Shown here: one piece after another, positions 18,926 to 28,334 of the stretch
How the letters are laid out: each line of letters begins with the position of its first letter
Position numbering within the stretch: position 1 is the first letter of the stretch
From: Arsenophonus sp. aPb
Lineage (GTDB): Bacteria; Pseudomonadota; Gammaproteobacteria; Enterobacterales; Enterobacteriaceae
Assembly (NCBI RefSeq): GCF_029873475.1
Contig: NZ_CP123499.1
Coordinates: 186,001-250,000 of the forward strand
Length of the DNA: 64,000 nt
Direction: 5' to 3'
The notes under the pieces: generated by a model
The model's input: only the letters and a program-made list of their open reading frames with translations
What the model was told of the DNA's origin: nothing
The model's database searches: none
Translations under genes and position numbers: made by a program

Positions 18926-20776
18926 ATGCCGAAATATCGTTCTACTACAACGGTCAATGGCCGTAATATGGCTGGTGCAAGAGCACTTTGGCGGGCAACC
19001 GGAATGACCGATGCTGATTTTGGCAAGCCAATTATTGCGGTTGTCAATTCATTTACGCAATTCGTCCCTGGACATGTGCATCTACGTGATCTTGGTCAGT
19101 TAGTGGCTAAACAAATAGAAACTGTTGGCGGCGTGGCAAAAGAGTTTAATACTATTGCGGTTGATGATGGTATTGCAATGGGGCATGCCGGTATGTTGTA
19201 TTCGCTGCCGTCTCGCGAGCTTATTGCTGATTCCGTTGAATATATGGTTAATGCTCATTGTGCCGATGCGATGGTCTGTATTTCTAATTGTGACAAAATT
19301 ACACCAGGCATGCTGATGGCAGCATTGCGCTTAAATATTCCGGCTGTTTTTGTATCGGGCGGCCCGATGGAGGCAGGTAAAACCAAACTTTCTGATCAGA
19401 TTATTAAACTTGATTTGGTCGATGCCATGATCAAAAGTGCGGATCCGACTGTGAGTGATCAAGAAAGTGAACAAATCGAACGTTCAGCTTGCCCAACATG
19501 CGGCTCATGCTCAGGCATGTTTACTGCTAATTCAATGAACTGTTTGACCGAGGTATTAGGATTATCTTTGCCTGGTAACGGTTCTTTATTGGCGACGCAT
19601 ACCGATCGTAAACAGCTGTTTTTGGCTGCCGGTAAACGTATTGTTGAGATCACGAAAAAATATTATGAGCAGGATGATGACAGTGTTTTGCCACGTAATA
19701 TTGCCACTAAAGCGGCATTTGAAAATGCGATGACACTCGATATTGCAATGGGAGGATCGACGAATACGGTATTACATTTATTAGCGGCAGCTCAGGAAGC
19801 TGAGGTTGATTTTACTTTGGCAGATATTGATCATTTATCACGTAAAGTACCACATTTGTGTAAAGTAGCACCCAGTACGACCAAATATCATATGGAAGAT
19901 GTCCATCGGGCCGGTGGGGTGGTCGCTATTTTAGGTGAGTTAGATCGCGCGCAATTACTTAATCGTCAGGTAAAAAATATTCTTGGTTTAAATGTCGAGC
20001 AAATGTTAACGCAGTATGATGTCATATTGACGCAGGATGATGCGGTGAAACAGATGTACGCTGCAGGGCCGGCCGGTATTCGTACTACCCAAGCATTTTC
20101 ACAAACCTGCCGTTGGCCATCCTTAGATCTCGATCGTCAAACAGGATGTATTCGCAATTTAGCGCATGCTTATAGCCAGGATGGCGGATTGGCTGTTTTA
20201 TTTGGTAACCTGGCAGTCGATGGCTGTATTGTCAAAACCGCAGGAGTTGATGAAAATTGCCTGACATTTCGTGGTTCAGCCAAGGTGTTTGATAGTCAAG
20301 AGGAGGCGGTAGCAGCAATATTGAACGGCAAAATTGTTGCTGGAGATGTAGTGGTAATTCGCTATGAAGGACCGAGAGGAGGGCCAGGTATGCAGGAAAT
20401 GCTTTATCCTACGTCTTATCTCAAATCAATGGGATTAGCCAGTAGTTGTGCATTAATTACTGATGGCCGTTTTTCTGGTGGTAGTTCAGGATTATCCATT
20501 GGCCATATTTCGCCAGAAGCGGCAAGTGGTGGTTTGATTGCCTTAATTGAAGATGGCGATATTATTGATATTGATATTCCCGCTCGCAGGATTGCCTTAA
20601 ATATTGATAACACATTATTAGATCAACGTAGACAATCTGAATTGCAACGTGGCGACAAAGCATGGATGCCACGCAAGCGTAAACGTAAAGTTTCATTTGC
20701 CCTACGCGCTTATGCTGCATTGGCAACAAGCGCAGATAAGGGAGCGGTGCGTGATAGAGCTAAGCTAGGAGGATAA
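18926..20776 (+). CDS. ilvD: Dihydroxy-acid dehydratase
   Basis: IlvD dehydrates 2,3-dihydroxyisovalerate and 2,3-dihydroxy-3-methylvalerate to the 2-oxo acids, using an oxygen-sensitive Fe-S cluster. I start it at the ATG at 18926, which has AAGGAG at 18914-18919 and gives the 616 residues of E. coli IlvD; an upstream frame extension has no support. Cluster cysteines are seen in ISNCDKITPGM and CPTCGSCSGMF. The 63 bp between ilvE and ilvD carry no terminator, so it belongs to the same operon. Confidence 0.97.
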   Translation: MPKYRSTTTVNGRNMAGARALWRATGMTDADFGKPIIAVVNSFTQFVPGHVHLRDLGQLVAKQIETVGGVAKEFNTIAVDDGIAMGHAGMLYSLPSRELIADSVEYMVNAHCADAMVCISNCDKITPGMLMAALRLNIPAVFVSGGPMEAGKTKLSDQIIKLDLVDAMIKSADPTVSDQESEQIERSACPTCGSCSGMFTANSMNCLTEVLGLSLPGNGSLLATHTDRKQLFLAAGKRIVEITKKYYEQDDDSVLPRNIATKAAFENAMTLDIAMGGSTNTVLHLLAAAQEAEVDFTLADIDHLSRKVPHLCKVAPSTTKYHMEDVHRAGGVVAILGELDRAQLLNRQVKNILGLNVEQMLTQYDVILTQDDAVKQMYAAGPAGIRTTQAFSQTCRWPSLDLDRQTGCIRNLAHAYSQDGGLAVLFGNLAVDGCIVKTAGVDENCLTFRGSAKVFDSQEEAVAAILNGKIVAGDVVVIRYEGPRGGPGMQEMLYPTSYLKSMGLASSCALITDGRFSGGSSGLSIGHISPEAASGGLIALIEDGDIIDIDIPARRIALNIDNTLLDQRRQSELQRGDKAWMPRKRKRKVSFALRAYAALATSADKGAVRDRAKLGG

Positions 20777-20777
20777 A

Positions 20778-22385
20778 ATGGTGATGTCTTGTTTGCAGAG
20801 TTCACCTTCAGCTGCGGATTATTTAAGCGCAGCATTAAAGGCACCCGTTTATCAAATTGCACAAGTCACCCCATTACAGGAGATGAAAAAAATCTCTGAG
20901 CGGTTTGATAATACAATTTTGGTTAAGCGTGAAGATCTGCAATTAATGCATAGTTTTAAGCTACGTGGCGCTTATAACATGATTGCTAGTTTGTCAGCCG
21001 AGCAGCGAGCGAGTGGTGTTATTACCGCTTCGGCTGGTAATCATGCACAAGGTGTTGCGTTATCTGCCAGTCGGATGGGGATCCCGGCACTAATTGTGAT
21101 GCCATTAGCTACATCAGATATCAAAGTTGATGCTGTTCGATGTTTACAGGCTGAGGTGTTTTTATATGGGGCGAATTTTGATGAGGCAAAAGCAAAAGCG
21201 ATTGAAATTGCGCATCAGAAAGGATACACCTATGTGCCACCGTTTGATCATCCGGCAGTGATTGCAGGTCAAGCAACAATAGCGATGGAATTATTACAAC
21301 AAGCTCCTCACCTTGATCGTATTTTTGTGCCCGTTGGCGGCGGAGGATTGATTGCTGGTATCGCGACCCTGCTCAAACAACTAATGCCTGATATTAAAAT
21401 TATTGCTGTTGAGCCCGAAGATGCGGCTTGCCTCAAAGCCGCTTTAGCAGCGGGTCATCCGGTAGATTTACCTACTGTGGGTTTATTTGCTGAAGGGGTA
21501 GCCGTTAAGCGTATTGGCGATGAAACTTTTCGTCTATGTCAAAAATATCTCGATGATATTATTACGGTTAATAGTGATAATATCTGTGCTGCCATTAAAG
21601 ATTTATTTGAAGAGGTACGCGCTGTAGCAGAGCCAGCAGGTGCATTGGCGTTGGCCGGTTTGAAAAAATATGTTCAGCAGCATGGTATAAAAGGTGAACG
21701 TTTAGCCCATATTTTATCGGGCGCCAATATCAATTTTCATGGCTTGCGTTATGTTTCAGAACGTTGTGAATTAGGCGAACAACGAGAAGCATTGTTAGCT
21801 GTTACCATTCCCGAGCAAAAAGGCAGTTTTTTGCGCTTCTGCCAAATTTTGGGTGAGCGTAGTGTGACAGAATTTAATTATCGTTATAACGACATAAATT
21901 CAACGCAAGCGTCTATTTTTGTTGGAGTTCGATTAAGCTATGGGGTTGATGAATGTGCTGATATTGTTGCAGATTTACGGCGAGCCGGTTATGGCGTAGC
22001 TGATCTTTCCCTTGATGAAATGGCCAGGCTTCATGTACGTTACATGGTGGGCGGACGTCCGTCAAAGCCACTCAATGAGCGGCTATTAAGCTTTGTCTTT
22101 CCAGAATCTCCCGGCGCGCTACTGAAGTTTTTATTAACGTTAGGTACCTATTGGAATATTACACTTTTTCATTATCGTAGTCATGGGACAGACTATGGAC
22201 GTGTTTTGGCGGCCTTTGAGGTGTCTGGTCCAGAAGCCCTTTTTGAGCGTCATCTAGCTGCATTGGGTTATGAATATCGTGATGAAAGCAATAATGCCTC
22301 ATACCAATTCTTTTTAGCGCCGCCAAGCCAATTATTGACTGCGCAAAGTGGCATCAGGCAGCAATTGCCAGAATACCCGTATTAA
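20778..22385 (+). CDS. ilvA: Biosynthetic threonine ammonia-lyase
   Basis: IlvA deaminates threonine to 2-oxobutyrate, the committed step to isoleucine, and is inhibited by isoleucine through two C-terminal ACT-like domains. The 535-residue product has the PLP lysine K61 in HSFKLRGAY, the PVGGGGLIAG phosphate loop near 192 and the regulatory region from about 330. AGGAGG at 20768-20773 precedes ATGGTGATG; either ATG could start. E. coli IlvA ends at FFLAG; here the frame runs about 20 codons further and overlaps the 3' end of convergent ilvY by 54 bp. Confidence 0.96.
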   Translation: MVMSCLQSSPSAADYLSAALKAPVYQIAQVTPLQEMKKISERFDNTILVKREDLQLMHSFKLRGAYNMIASLSAEQRASGVITASAGNHAQGVALSASRMGIPALIVMPLATSDIKVDAVRCLQAEVFLYGANFDEAKAKAIEIAHQKGYTYVPPFDHPAVIAGQATIAMELLQQAPHLDRIFVPVGGGGLIAGIATLLKQLMPDIKIIAVEPEDAACLKAALAAGHPVDLPTVGLFAEGVAVKRIGDETFRLCQKYLDDIITVNSDNICAAIKDLFEEVRAVAEPAGALALAGLKKYVQQHGIKGERLAHILSGANINFHGLRYVSERCELGEQREALLAVTIPEQKGSFLRFCQILGERSVTEFNYRYNDINSTQASIFVGVRLSYGVDECADIVADLRRAGYGVADLSLDEMARLHVRYMVGGRPSKPLNERLLSFVFPESPGALLKFLLTLGTYWNITLFHYRSHGTDYGRVLAAFEVSGPEALFERHLAALGYEYRDESNNASYQFFLAPPSQLLTAQSGIRQQLPEYPY

Positions 22386-23240
22386 TGGTTCATTAAGGCG
22401 TTTTTTTAAAACACAAATACCAATATCAAACGGTTCAACCAGTGAAATAGGGTCAAGTTGCCAAATACGATTGCGGACAGATTCTGGGCAATTATCAACG
22501 ACCACTTTGGGTATTAATGCAATACCGCAACCGAGTGCTACCATCGATACAATAGCTTCATGGCCGGACACGGTAGCATAAATTACTGGATTATTAATAG
22601 TATGGCGTTGAAACCAAAGCTCTATTCTTTTGCGGGTAGGTCCATGTTCAGGCAGAATAAAAGGGATCTGTTGCCAGTTCGGTTGCGGTTGTGAAACTTG
22701 TTGCCGAATTGTGCCAGCAAGTGATGGAGCTATCAAGACGAGAGGAATTTCGCCTAATTTGTTAAATAACATATTATCAGGTAATTTTTCAGGTCTAGCG
22801 GCAATCGCCAAATCGGCAGCTTGTCTAGCAACGTTATTGACGGCATCCGCTGCGTCGCCAGTGGTTAATTTAATTTCGATTAAAGGATTTTCTAACCTAA
22901 AGTTATCCAGGATCTTAGGTAAATGACTATAGGCGGCAGTGACTGAGCAAAAAAGGCGTAATTCGCCGGTCAATAAGGCGCTCTGTTGGTTAAGTGAGTG
23001 GCGAAGTTGCTGATATTGAAGCAGTGTTTGTTGGGCAAATTGTTTAAATTGTTTTCCTGCCTCGGTGAGGCCTACTCTTCTATTATCACGCATAAATAAA
23101 ATATGACCAAAACTTTCTTCCAGTCGTTGTATTTGGCGAGATAATGTTGATGGACTGATATGCATTGCATTAGCCGTGCGTCCGAAGTGACAGCTATCAG
23201 CTAGATGTAAAAATAGCTTTAGATCGCGAATATCCATCAT
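22332..23240 (-). CDS. ilvY: LysR-type activator of ilvC, IlvY
   Basis: IlvY binds the ilvY-ilvC intergenic region and activates ilvC when the substrates acetolactate or acetohydroxybutyrate are present, while repressing itself. The 302-residue protein has the HTH NAMHISPSTLSRQIQRLEE at about residues 24-42 and a LysR effector domain. The start is one of two adjacent ATG codons behind GGAGG (23243 onwards on the minus strand). It is divergent from ilvC and convergent with, and overlapping, ilvA. Confidence 0.95.
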   Translation of the reverse strand: MMDIRDLKLFLHLADSCHFGRTANAMHISPSTLSRQIQRLEESFGHILFMRDNRRVGLTEAGKQFKQFAQQTLLQYQQLRHSLNQQSALLTGELRLFCSVTAAYSHLPKILDNFRLENPLIEIKLTTGDAADAVNNVARQAADLAIAARPEKLPDNMLFNKLGEIPLVLIAPSLAGTIRQQVSQPQPNWQQIPFILPEHGPTRKRIELWFQRHTINNPVIYATVSGHEAIVSMVALGCGIALIPKVVVDNCPESVRNRIWQLDPISLVEPFDIGICVLKKRLNEPLIRVFWQLLPDATLRSQ

Positions 23241-23271
23241 GCCTCCTGTGATAAAAAGTGATAAATTAATA

Positions 23272-23327
23272 TTGCAATTCTTGCAACATGTTATTTTAAA
23301 TATATCAATTTACGCAATATGTTTGAT
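23272..23327. promoter_or_regulatory. ilvY-ilvC divergent control region, likely IlvY operators
   Basis: TTGCAA is repeated at 23272-23277 and 23281-23286, 32 bp from ilvY, and a looser ACGCAATATG element lies near 23312. LysR-type regulators of this sort bind two adjacent sites in the divergent spacer. The assignment rests on symmetry and position. Confidence 0.45.
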
Positions 23328-23428
23328 CACATATAGTCATCATAGCGATACTTTTTTGTTAAGTAATCTGACAATAAAATAATTGAAAATATACCATAAC
23401 ATACTGAAGTTATAAGGGAAATTAATCA

Positions 23429-24910
23429 ATGGCTAATTATTTTAATACCTTAAATCTGCGCCAACAATTATTACAATTAAGTCAATGCCGTTTTATGGCT
23501 CGTGATGAATTTGTTGATGGGTGCGGTTATTTAAAAGACAAAAAAGTTGTAATTGTTGGCTGTGGGGCGCAAGGTCTTAATCAGGGATTAAATATGCGCG
23601 ATTCCGGTCTGGATATTGCCTATGCATTGCGTAAAGAAGCTATTGATGAAAAGCGCCCTTCATGGTGTAAGGCGATAGAAAATGGTTTTACCGTGGGTAG
23701 TTATGAAACATTAATTCCGCAAGCGGATTTAGTTATCAATTTAACACCGGATAAACAACACTCTGCCGTCGTGCAGGCCATTCAACCATTAATGAAGCAG
23801 GGTGCTGCACTAGGTTATTCTCATGGTTTCAATATTGTTGAAATGGGTGAGCATATCCGCCATGACATTACCGTTGTTATGGTTGCGCCAAAATGTCCAG
23901 GAACTGAAGTTCGTGAAGAGTATCTGCGAGGTTTTGGCGTTCCAACGTTGATTGCCGTTCATCCAGAAAATGATCCGCAAGGCGAAGGGATAAGTATTGC
24001 TAAAGCATGGGCAGCTGCCACAGGCGGTCATCGCGCTGGTGTGCTTGAGTCCTCTTTTGTGGCTGAAGTAAAATCAGATCTGATGGGTGAACAGACTATT
24101 TTATGTGGCATGCTACAAGCCGGCTCATTGCTTTGTTACGACAAAATGGTTGCCGAAGGTATCGAGCCGGGTTATGCGGGAAAATTATTACAATATGGCT
24201 GGGAAACGATCACCGAAGCATTAAAACAAGGTGGCATTACGCTCATGATGGATCGTTTATCTAATCCGGCTAAATTGCGGGCATTTGCATTATCTGAACA
24301 ACTAAAAACAATTATGGCGCCATTATTTCAGCAACATATGGATGACATTATGTCCGGCAAATTTTCAGCGACAATGATGGCAGATTGGCAAAATAATGAT
24401 AAAGATTTACTCACTTGGCGGGCAGAAACAAGGCAAACGGCGTTTGAAAATTATCCAGCCTATGAGGAAGAAATTTTAGAGCAAGATTATTTTGACCATG
24501 GTCTTTTGTTAGTCGCGATGACCAAAGCTGGCGTTGAATTAGCCTATGAGACTATGTTGCAAGCAGGTATTGTCTCAGAGTCTGCTTATTATGAATCGTT
24601 ACATGAATTACCATTGATAGCGAATACCATTGCGCGTAAGCGTTTATATGAGATGAATGTCGTTATTTCCGATACCGCAGAATATGGTAATTATCTATTC
24701 TCTTTTGCAGCAATTCCTTTGCTGAAGGATTTTATGGCGGCTTTACAGCCAGGCGACTTAGCAAAAAATATGCCTGTTATCCACATTGACAATAGACAAC
24801 TACGGGAAGTCAATGAAGCGATCCGTAATCATCCTATTGAAACCATAGGTAAAAAGCTGCGTAATTATATGACTGATATGAAACGCATTGAAGCTGTTAC
24901 ATTAAGATAG
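23429..24910 (+). CDS. ilvC: Ketol-acid reductoisomerase, class II
   Basis: IlvC isomerises and reduces acetolactate (or acetohydroxybutyrate) to the dihydroxy acid with NADPH and Mg2+. The 493-residue length and the duplicated C-terminal domain mark the long class II enzyme of enterobacteria. The Rossmann motif VGCGAQGLNQGLN is near residue 44 and the metal-binding EVKSDLMGEQTILCG region near 213. AAGGG is placed ahead of ATG 23429. Divergent from its activator ilvY. No clear terminator follows. Confidence 0.97.
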   Translation: MANYFNTLNLRQQLLQLSQCRFMARDEFVDGCGYLKDKKVVIVGCGAQGLNQGLNMRDSGLDIAYALRKEAIDEKRPSWCKAIENGFTVGSYETLIPQADLVINLTPDKQHSAVVQAIQPLMKQGAALGYSHGFNIVEMGEHIRHDITVVMVAPKCPGTEVREEYLRGFGVPTLIAVHPENDPQGEGISIAKAWAAATGGHRAGVLESSFVAEVKSDLMGEQTILCGMLQAGSLLCYDKMVAEGIEPGYAGKLLQYGWETITEALKQGGITLMMDRLSNPAKLRAFALSEQLKTIMAPLFQQHMDDIMSGKFSATMMADWQNNDKDLLTWRAETRQTAFENYPAYEEEILEQDYFDHGLLLVAMTKAGVELAYETMLQAGIVSESAYYESLHELPLIANTIARKRLYEMNVVISDTAEYGNYLFSFAAIPLLKDFMAALQPGDLAKNMPVIHIDNRQLREVNEAIRNHPIETIGKKLRNYMTDMKRIEAVTLR

Positions 24911-25348
24911 CATTCCACGGTGATTTTATTGTCTCTGCTATTGATAGGATAATGGTACAGTTACGTAACTTTTAAGTTTGTCCATTATTCGATTGAAGTT
25001 AGAGAGCAGATGCGAAGTCAGAGTGTGATGCAAACGGGCAAAGATTTTCCATTTGCTACAACAATACAAACCTTTATCGGGTATTGCTATATACCCGATA
25101 AAGGGAGTTCTAAGCTAAAATACCTGTCGATATAGTCAGAGCTTTACGAGTAGAAAGGACATTTTAAGCGATATGACAGAACATTCACTGATCGTGATTG
25201 ACGCATCTTATTAACACAATGAGCAGCAAAAAACGACACTAGAGTGATGGATGGAATAATAAGAAAATAAAAAATGTAACCAGATAGACAATCTTTTATC
25301 TAGTACCGTAAATGATTTACATAAGCAATTTGATGTTAGTTATATCAT
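24911..25348. other. Non-coding region after ilvC; ppiC absent
   Basis: No recognised gene. In E. coli the small prolyl isomerase gene ppiC lies between ilvC and rep; no trace is readable. Only short frames occur, for example a 41-codon plus-strand frame from 25010 with no known relative. A long perfect hairpin lies at 25071-25104. Confidence 0.55.
25071..25104. repeat. Perfect 14-bp inverted repeat
   Basis: CCTTTATCGGGTAT and ATACCCGATAAAGG flank a 6-nt loop. No T run follows on the plus strand and only a weak one (TTTGT) on the minus strand, so it is not a standard Rho-independent terminator. Its function is unknown. Confidence 0.7.
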
Positions 25349-25819
25349 TCATTTCACCGAGATGTTAATTTGAAATTCGCCTACTCCATCACCATCGTGA
25401 TCCAATATTAATTTTGTTAGATTTTCTTCTTTACTGTAACTAAGTAATATTTCATTTTTTACTGCTAGTAAAAAGAGCGACTAATTGAATAGCAACAAAT
25501 TTATCATTAGAGTCTATGTTAAATGTGGAAATATCAATTTTATCTTTACCCATCTCAAAATCGGTAATGGTATCTGGCGATTGAGACAAAGAGTCATCTA
25601 TTGATAAGTAGCTAAAGGTATCATTACCCTCACCACCGGTTAATCTATCAGCGCCGCTATCGCCAAATTATCATTACCACTACCGCCGAATAATATATCG
25701 TTCCCCTTACCACCAGATAATTTATCATCGCCGTTATTACCAAATAATGTATCATTATCATTACCACCCGGTAGATTATCGTTTTTATCAGTACCTTGGA
25801 GTATTAAATTATTTAGCAT
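25349..25819 (-). pseudogene. Frameshifted RTX (hemolysin-type Ca2+-binding repeat) protein
   Basis: The minus strand from an ATG at 25819, with AAGGGAA upstream, encodes glycine/aspartate nonapeptide repeats such as GGKGNDILFGGSGND, the Ca2+-binding RTX pattern, then a LTGGEGNDTFSYLS segment and a typical serralysin-like C-terminus (DTITDFEMGKDKIDIS ... LILDHDGDGVGEF). One base is missing near 25662, bringing a stop within about ten codons, and one extra base sits in the T run near 25460, which restores the frame. Read through, it would be about 157 residues. RTX proteins with such ends are exported by type I secretion; no transporter genes are nearby. It could be a small secreted protein or the tail of a lost larger toxin or protease. 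Confidence 0.85.
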
Positions 25820-26289
25820 TTAAGTATTCCCTTTATTGAGTTGTAACTTAATAAATTAGAAATTAGGTTAAAAATATTCATAATTTTTGCCGCATTTGAT
25901 CGGATTTTTCAAATTTTGATCTTTTTAAAAAGAGGGAGCTAACGGGTAATTGTGACAAGCACCCGCTTTTAAGTAATAACTACAATGCTAGTTTTGCAGC
26001 CATAGTTAATTCAAATTTACTCTAAGTTTTAGCTAGCGATAAATCAACAGTAATAATTCGTTAACTAATTGTTTTTAAGCTTTTTTACTAGCCGTATGAA
26101 ATAGCGGTGGAAAAATGTACCCTGATTTTTCATCATACAATGGGTTTGAAACTTTATGCCGAATTTGAGTTTTCAACAATGATATTTTAATAACTAAATA
26201 GCGGGTTTTTTATGCCATTTTTTACTTATCTGCTTTCTGATACAATTTTATCTTATGACAAATAATGGAAAATGCTCATTTAACACCCT
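25820..26289. other. Non-coding region before rep
   Basis: About 470 bp, AT-rich, with stops in all frames. It must contain the promoter of rep, and of the RTX relic on the other strand, but I see no strong match. No mobile-element ends are recognised. Confidence 0.5.
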
Positions 26290-28308
26290 ATGCGATTAAA
26301 TTACAATCAACAACAAGCAGTCGAATATGTTGACGGCCCCTGTTTAGTCTTGGCTGGAGCGGGGTCAGGTAAAACCCGGGTTATTACCAATAAAATTGCC
26401 TACCTAATTCGTCAGCGTGGCTATTTACCGCGTCAGGTGGTGGCGGTCACTTTCACCAATAAAGCGGCTAGAGAAATGAAGGAGCGTGTTGGGCAAACCT
26501 TAGGGAAAAAAGAGACTAGAGGATTAATGGTTTCCACTTTTCATACCTTAGGATTGGAAATTATTAAACGCGAGCATGGTGCATTAGGCATAAAGGCCAA
26601 TTTTTCATTATTTGATGAACACGACCAAATGGCTCTACTGAAAGAGCTGACCTTTGATTTACTGGAAGAAGATAAAGATCTATTACGGCAATTGGCGTCA
26701 ACAATCTCTAACTGGAAGTGTGATCTATTAACTGCCAGCCAAGTGGTGGCACAGGTAAAATCGGAACAAGAACATCGGTTCGCTGAATGTTATCGGCGTT
26801 ATGAATTACATTTATCAAGTTGCAATGTGGTTGATTTTGATGATTTAATTACTAAACCGACTCGTTTACTGGCTGAGAATGAAGAGGTACGTTCGCGTTG
26901 GCAGCAAAAGATCCGTTATCTGCTAGTGGATGAATATCAAGATACTAATACCAGCCAGTATCAACTGGTTAAATTGTTGGTAGGTAAACGAGGACGTTTT
27001 ACTGTTGTTGGTGATGATGATCAATCAATTTATTCCTGGCGTGGTGCCCAACCGCAAAACTTAGCGTTACTTAAAACTGACTTCCCTCAGCTTAATGTGA
27101 TCAAACTGGAGCAAAATTATCGCTCTTCTGGCCGTATTCTGAAAGCAGCTAATATATTGATTGCTAATAATCCACATGTTTTTGATAAAAAGTTATTTTC
27201 TGAATTGGGTTATGGTGAAGCATTAAAAGTTATCACCGCTAACAATGAAGATCATGAGGCAGAGCGTGTGATCGGCGAATTAGTTGCCCACCATTTTGTC
27301 AATAAAACTCAGTATAAAAATTATGCTATTTTATACCGCGGTAACCATCAATCCCGGTTATTTGAAAAATTATTATTACAAAACCGTATTCCTTACCGTA
27401 TTTCCGGTGGAACTTCGTTTTTTTCACGTGCAGAAATTAAAGATATTTTAGCTTATTTGCGAATACTGACTAATCCTGAAGATGATAGCGCCTTTCTCCG
27501 TATAGTTAATACACCTAAACGTGAAATAGGACCGAAAACAATCCAGAAATTAGGTGAATGGGCGATTTTGCGCCAAAAAAGCCTGTTTGCAGCCAGTTTT
27601 GATGTCGGCCTTGAACAAACACTAACGGGTCGTGGCTTGACGGCATTACAACATTTCACTCATTGGTTAGCTGAGATTGCCCAACGAGCAGAACGCGAGC
27701 CACTGCTTGCGGTTAGAGATCTCCTACATGACATTGATTATGAAAGTTGGTTATATGAAACATCAAATAGTAGTAAAGCGGCTGAAATGCGGATGAAAAA
27801 TGTTAATCAACTATTTGGCTGGATGGATGAAATGATCAATGGCAATGATATTGATGAGGCGATGACGTTATCTCAGGTTGTATCACGTTTTACCTTGCGG
27901 GATATGATGGAGCGTGGAGAAACAGCCGAAGATTTAGATCAGGTGCAATTAATGACTTTGCATGCTTCTAAGGGACTTGAATTTCCTTACGTTTTTTTAG
28001 TCGGTATGGAAGAAGGATTATTACCCCATCAAACTAGTATTGATGAAGATAATATCGATGAGGAACGCCGGCTTGCATATGTCGGCATAACCCGTGCTCA
28101 GCGAGAGTTATTTTTTAGCCATTGCCGAGAGCGACGGCAATATGGTGAGCTTATTCGACCGGAGATTAGTCGCTTTTTACATGAATTACCGCAAGATGAT
28201 TTGATTTGGGAGCAAAATAAAAAAATAGTAACCGCCGAGCAGCGAATGGAAAAAGGGCAGTCTGCGATTGCTGATATCAGAGCCAGATTGGGGTTAAATA
28301 AAAAATAA
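26290..28308 (+). CDS. rep: ATP-dependent DNA helicase Rep
   Basis: Rep is a superfamily 1A 3'-5' helicase that clears protein roadblocks ahead of replication forks by binding DnaB through its C-terminus. The 672-residue protein has Walker A AGAGSGKTRVIT (about residues 22-33), VDEYQDTN and GDDDQSIYSWRGA (motif II/III, about 214-255) and the VGITRAQRELFF motif VI near 598. The length equals that of E. coli Rep. The N-terminal MRLNYNQQQAV matches the family, supporting the ATG at 26290. It is convergent with gppA. Confidence 0.97.
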   Translation: MRLNYNQQQAVEYVDGPCLVLAGAGSGKTRVITNKIAYLIRQRGYLPRQVVAVTFTNKAAREMKERVGQTLGKKETRGLMVSTFHTLGLEIIKREHGALGIKANFSLFDEHDQMALLKELTFDLLEEDKDLLRQLASTISNWKCDLLTASQVVAQVKSEQEHRFAECYRRYELHLSSCNVVDFDDLITKPTRLLAENEEVRSRWQQKIRYLLVDEYQDTNTSQYQLVKLLVGKRGRFTVVGDDDQSIYSWRGAQPQNLALLKTDFPQLNVIKLEQNYRSSGRILKAANILIANNPHVFDKKLFSELGYGEALKVITANNEDHEAERVIGELVAHHFVNKTQYKNYAILYRGNHQSRLFEKLLLQNRIPYRISGGTSFFSRAEIKDILAYLRILTNPEDDSAFLRIVNTPKREIGPKTIQKLGEWAILRQKSLFAASFDVGLEQTLTGRGLTALQHFTHWLAEIAQRAEREPLLAVRDLLHDIDYESWLYETSNSSKAAEMRMKNVNQLFGWMDEMINGNDIDEAMTLSQVVSRFTLRDMMERGETAEDLDQVQLMTLHASKGLEFPYVFLVGMEEGLLPHQTSIDEDNIDEERRLAYVGITRAQRELFFSHCRERRQYGELIRPEISRFLHELPQDDLIWEQNKKIVTAEQRMEKGQSAIADIRARLGLNKK

Positions 28309-28334
28309 ATTTTGCTAACTAAAATAGATTGAGC

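Noticed and set aside
25010..25135. 41-codon plus-strand frame after ilvC
   Set aside because: No ribosome site and no recognised similarity; it reads through the perfect inverted repeat.
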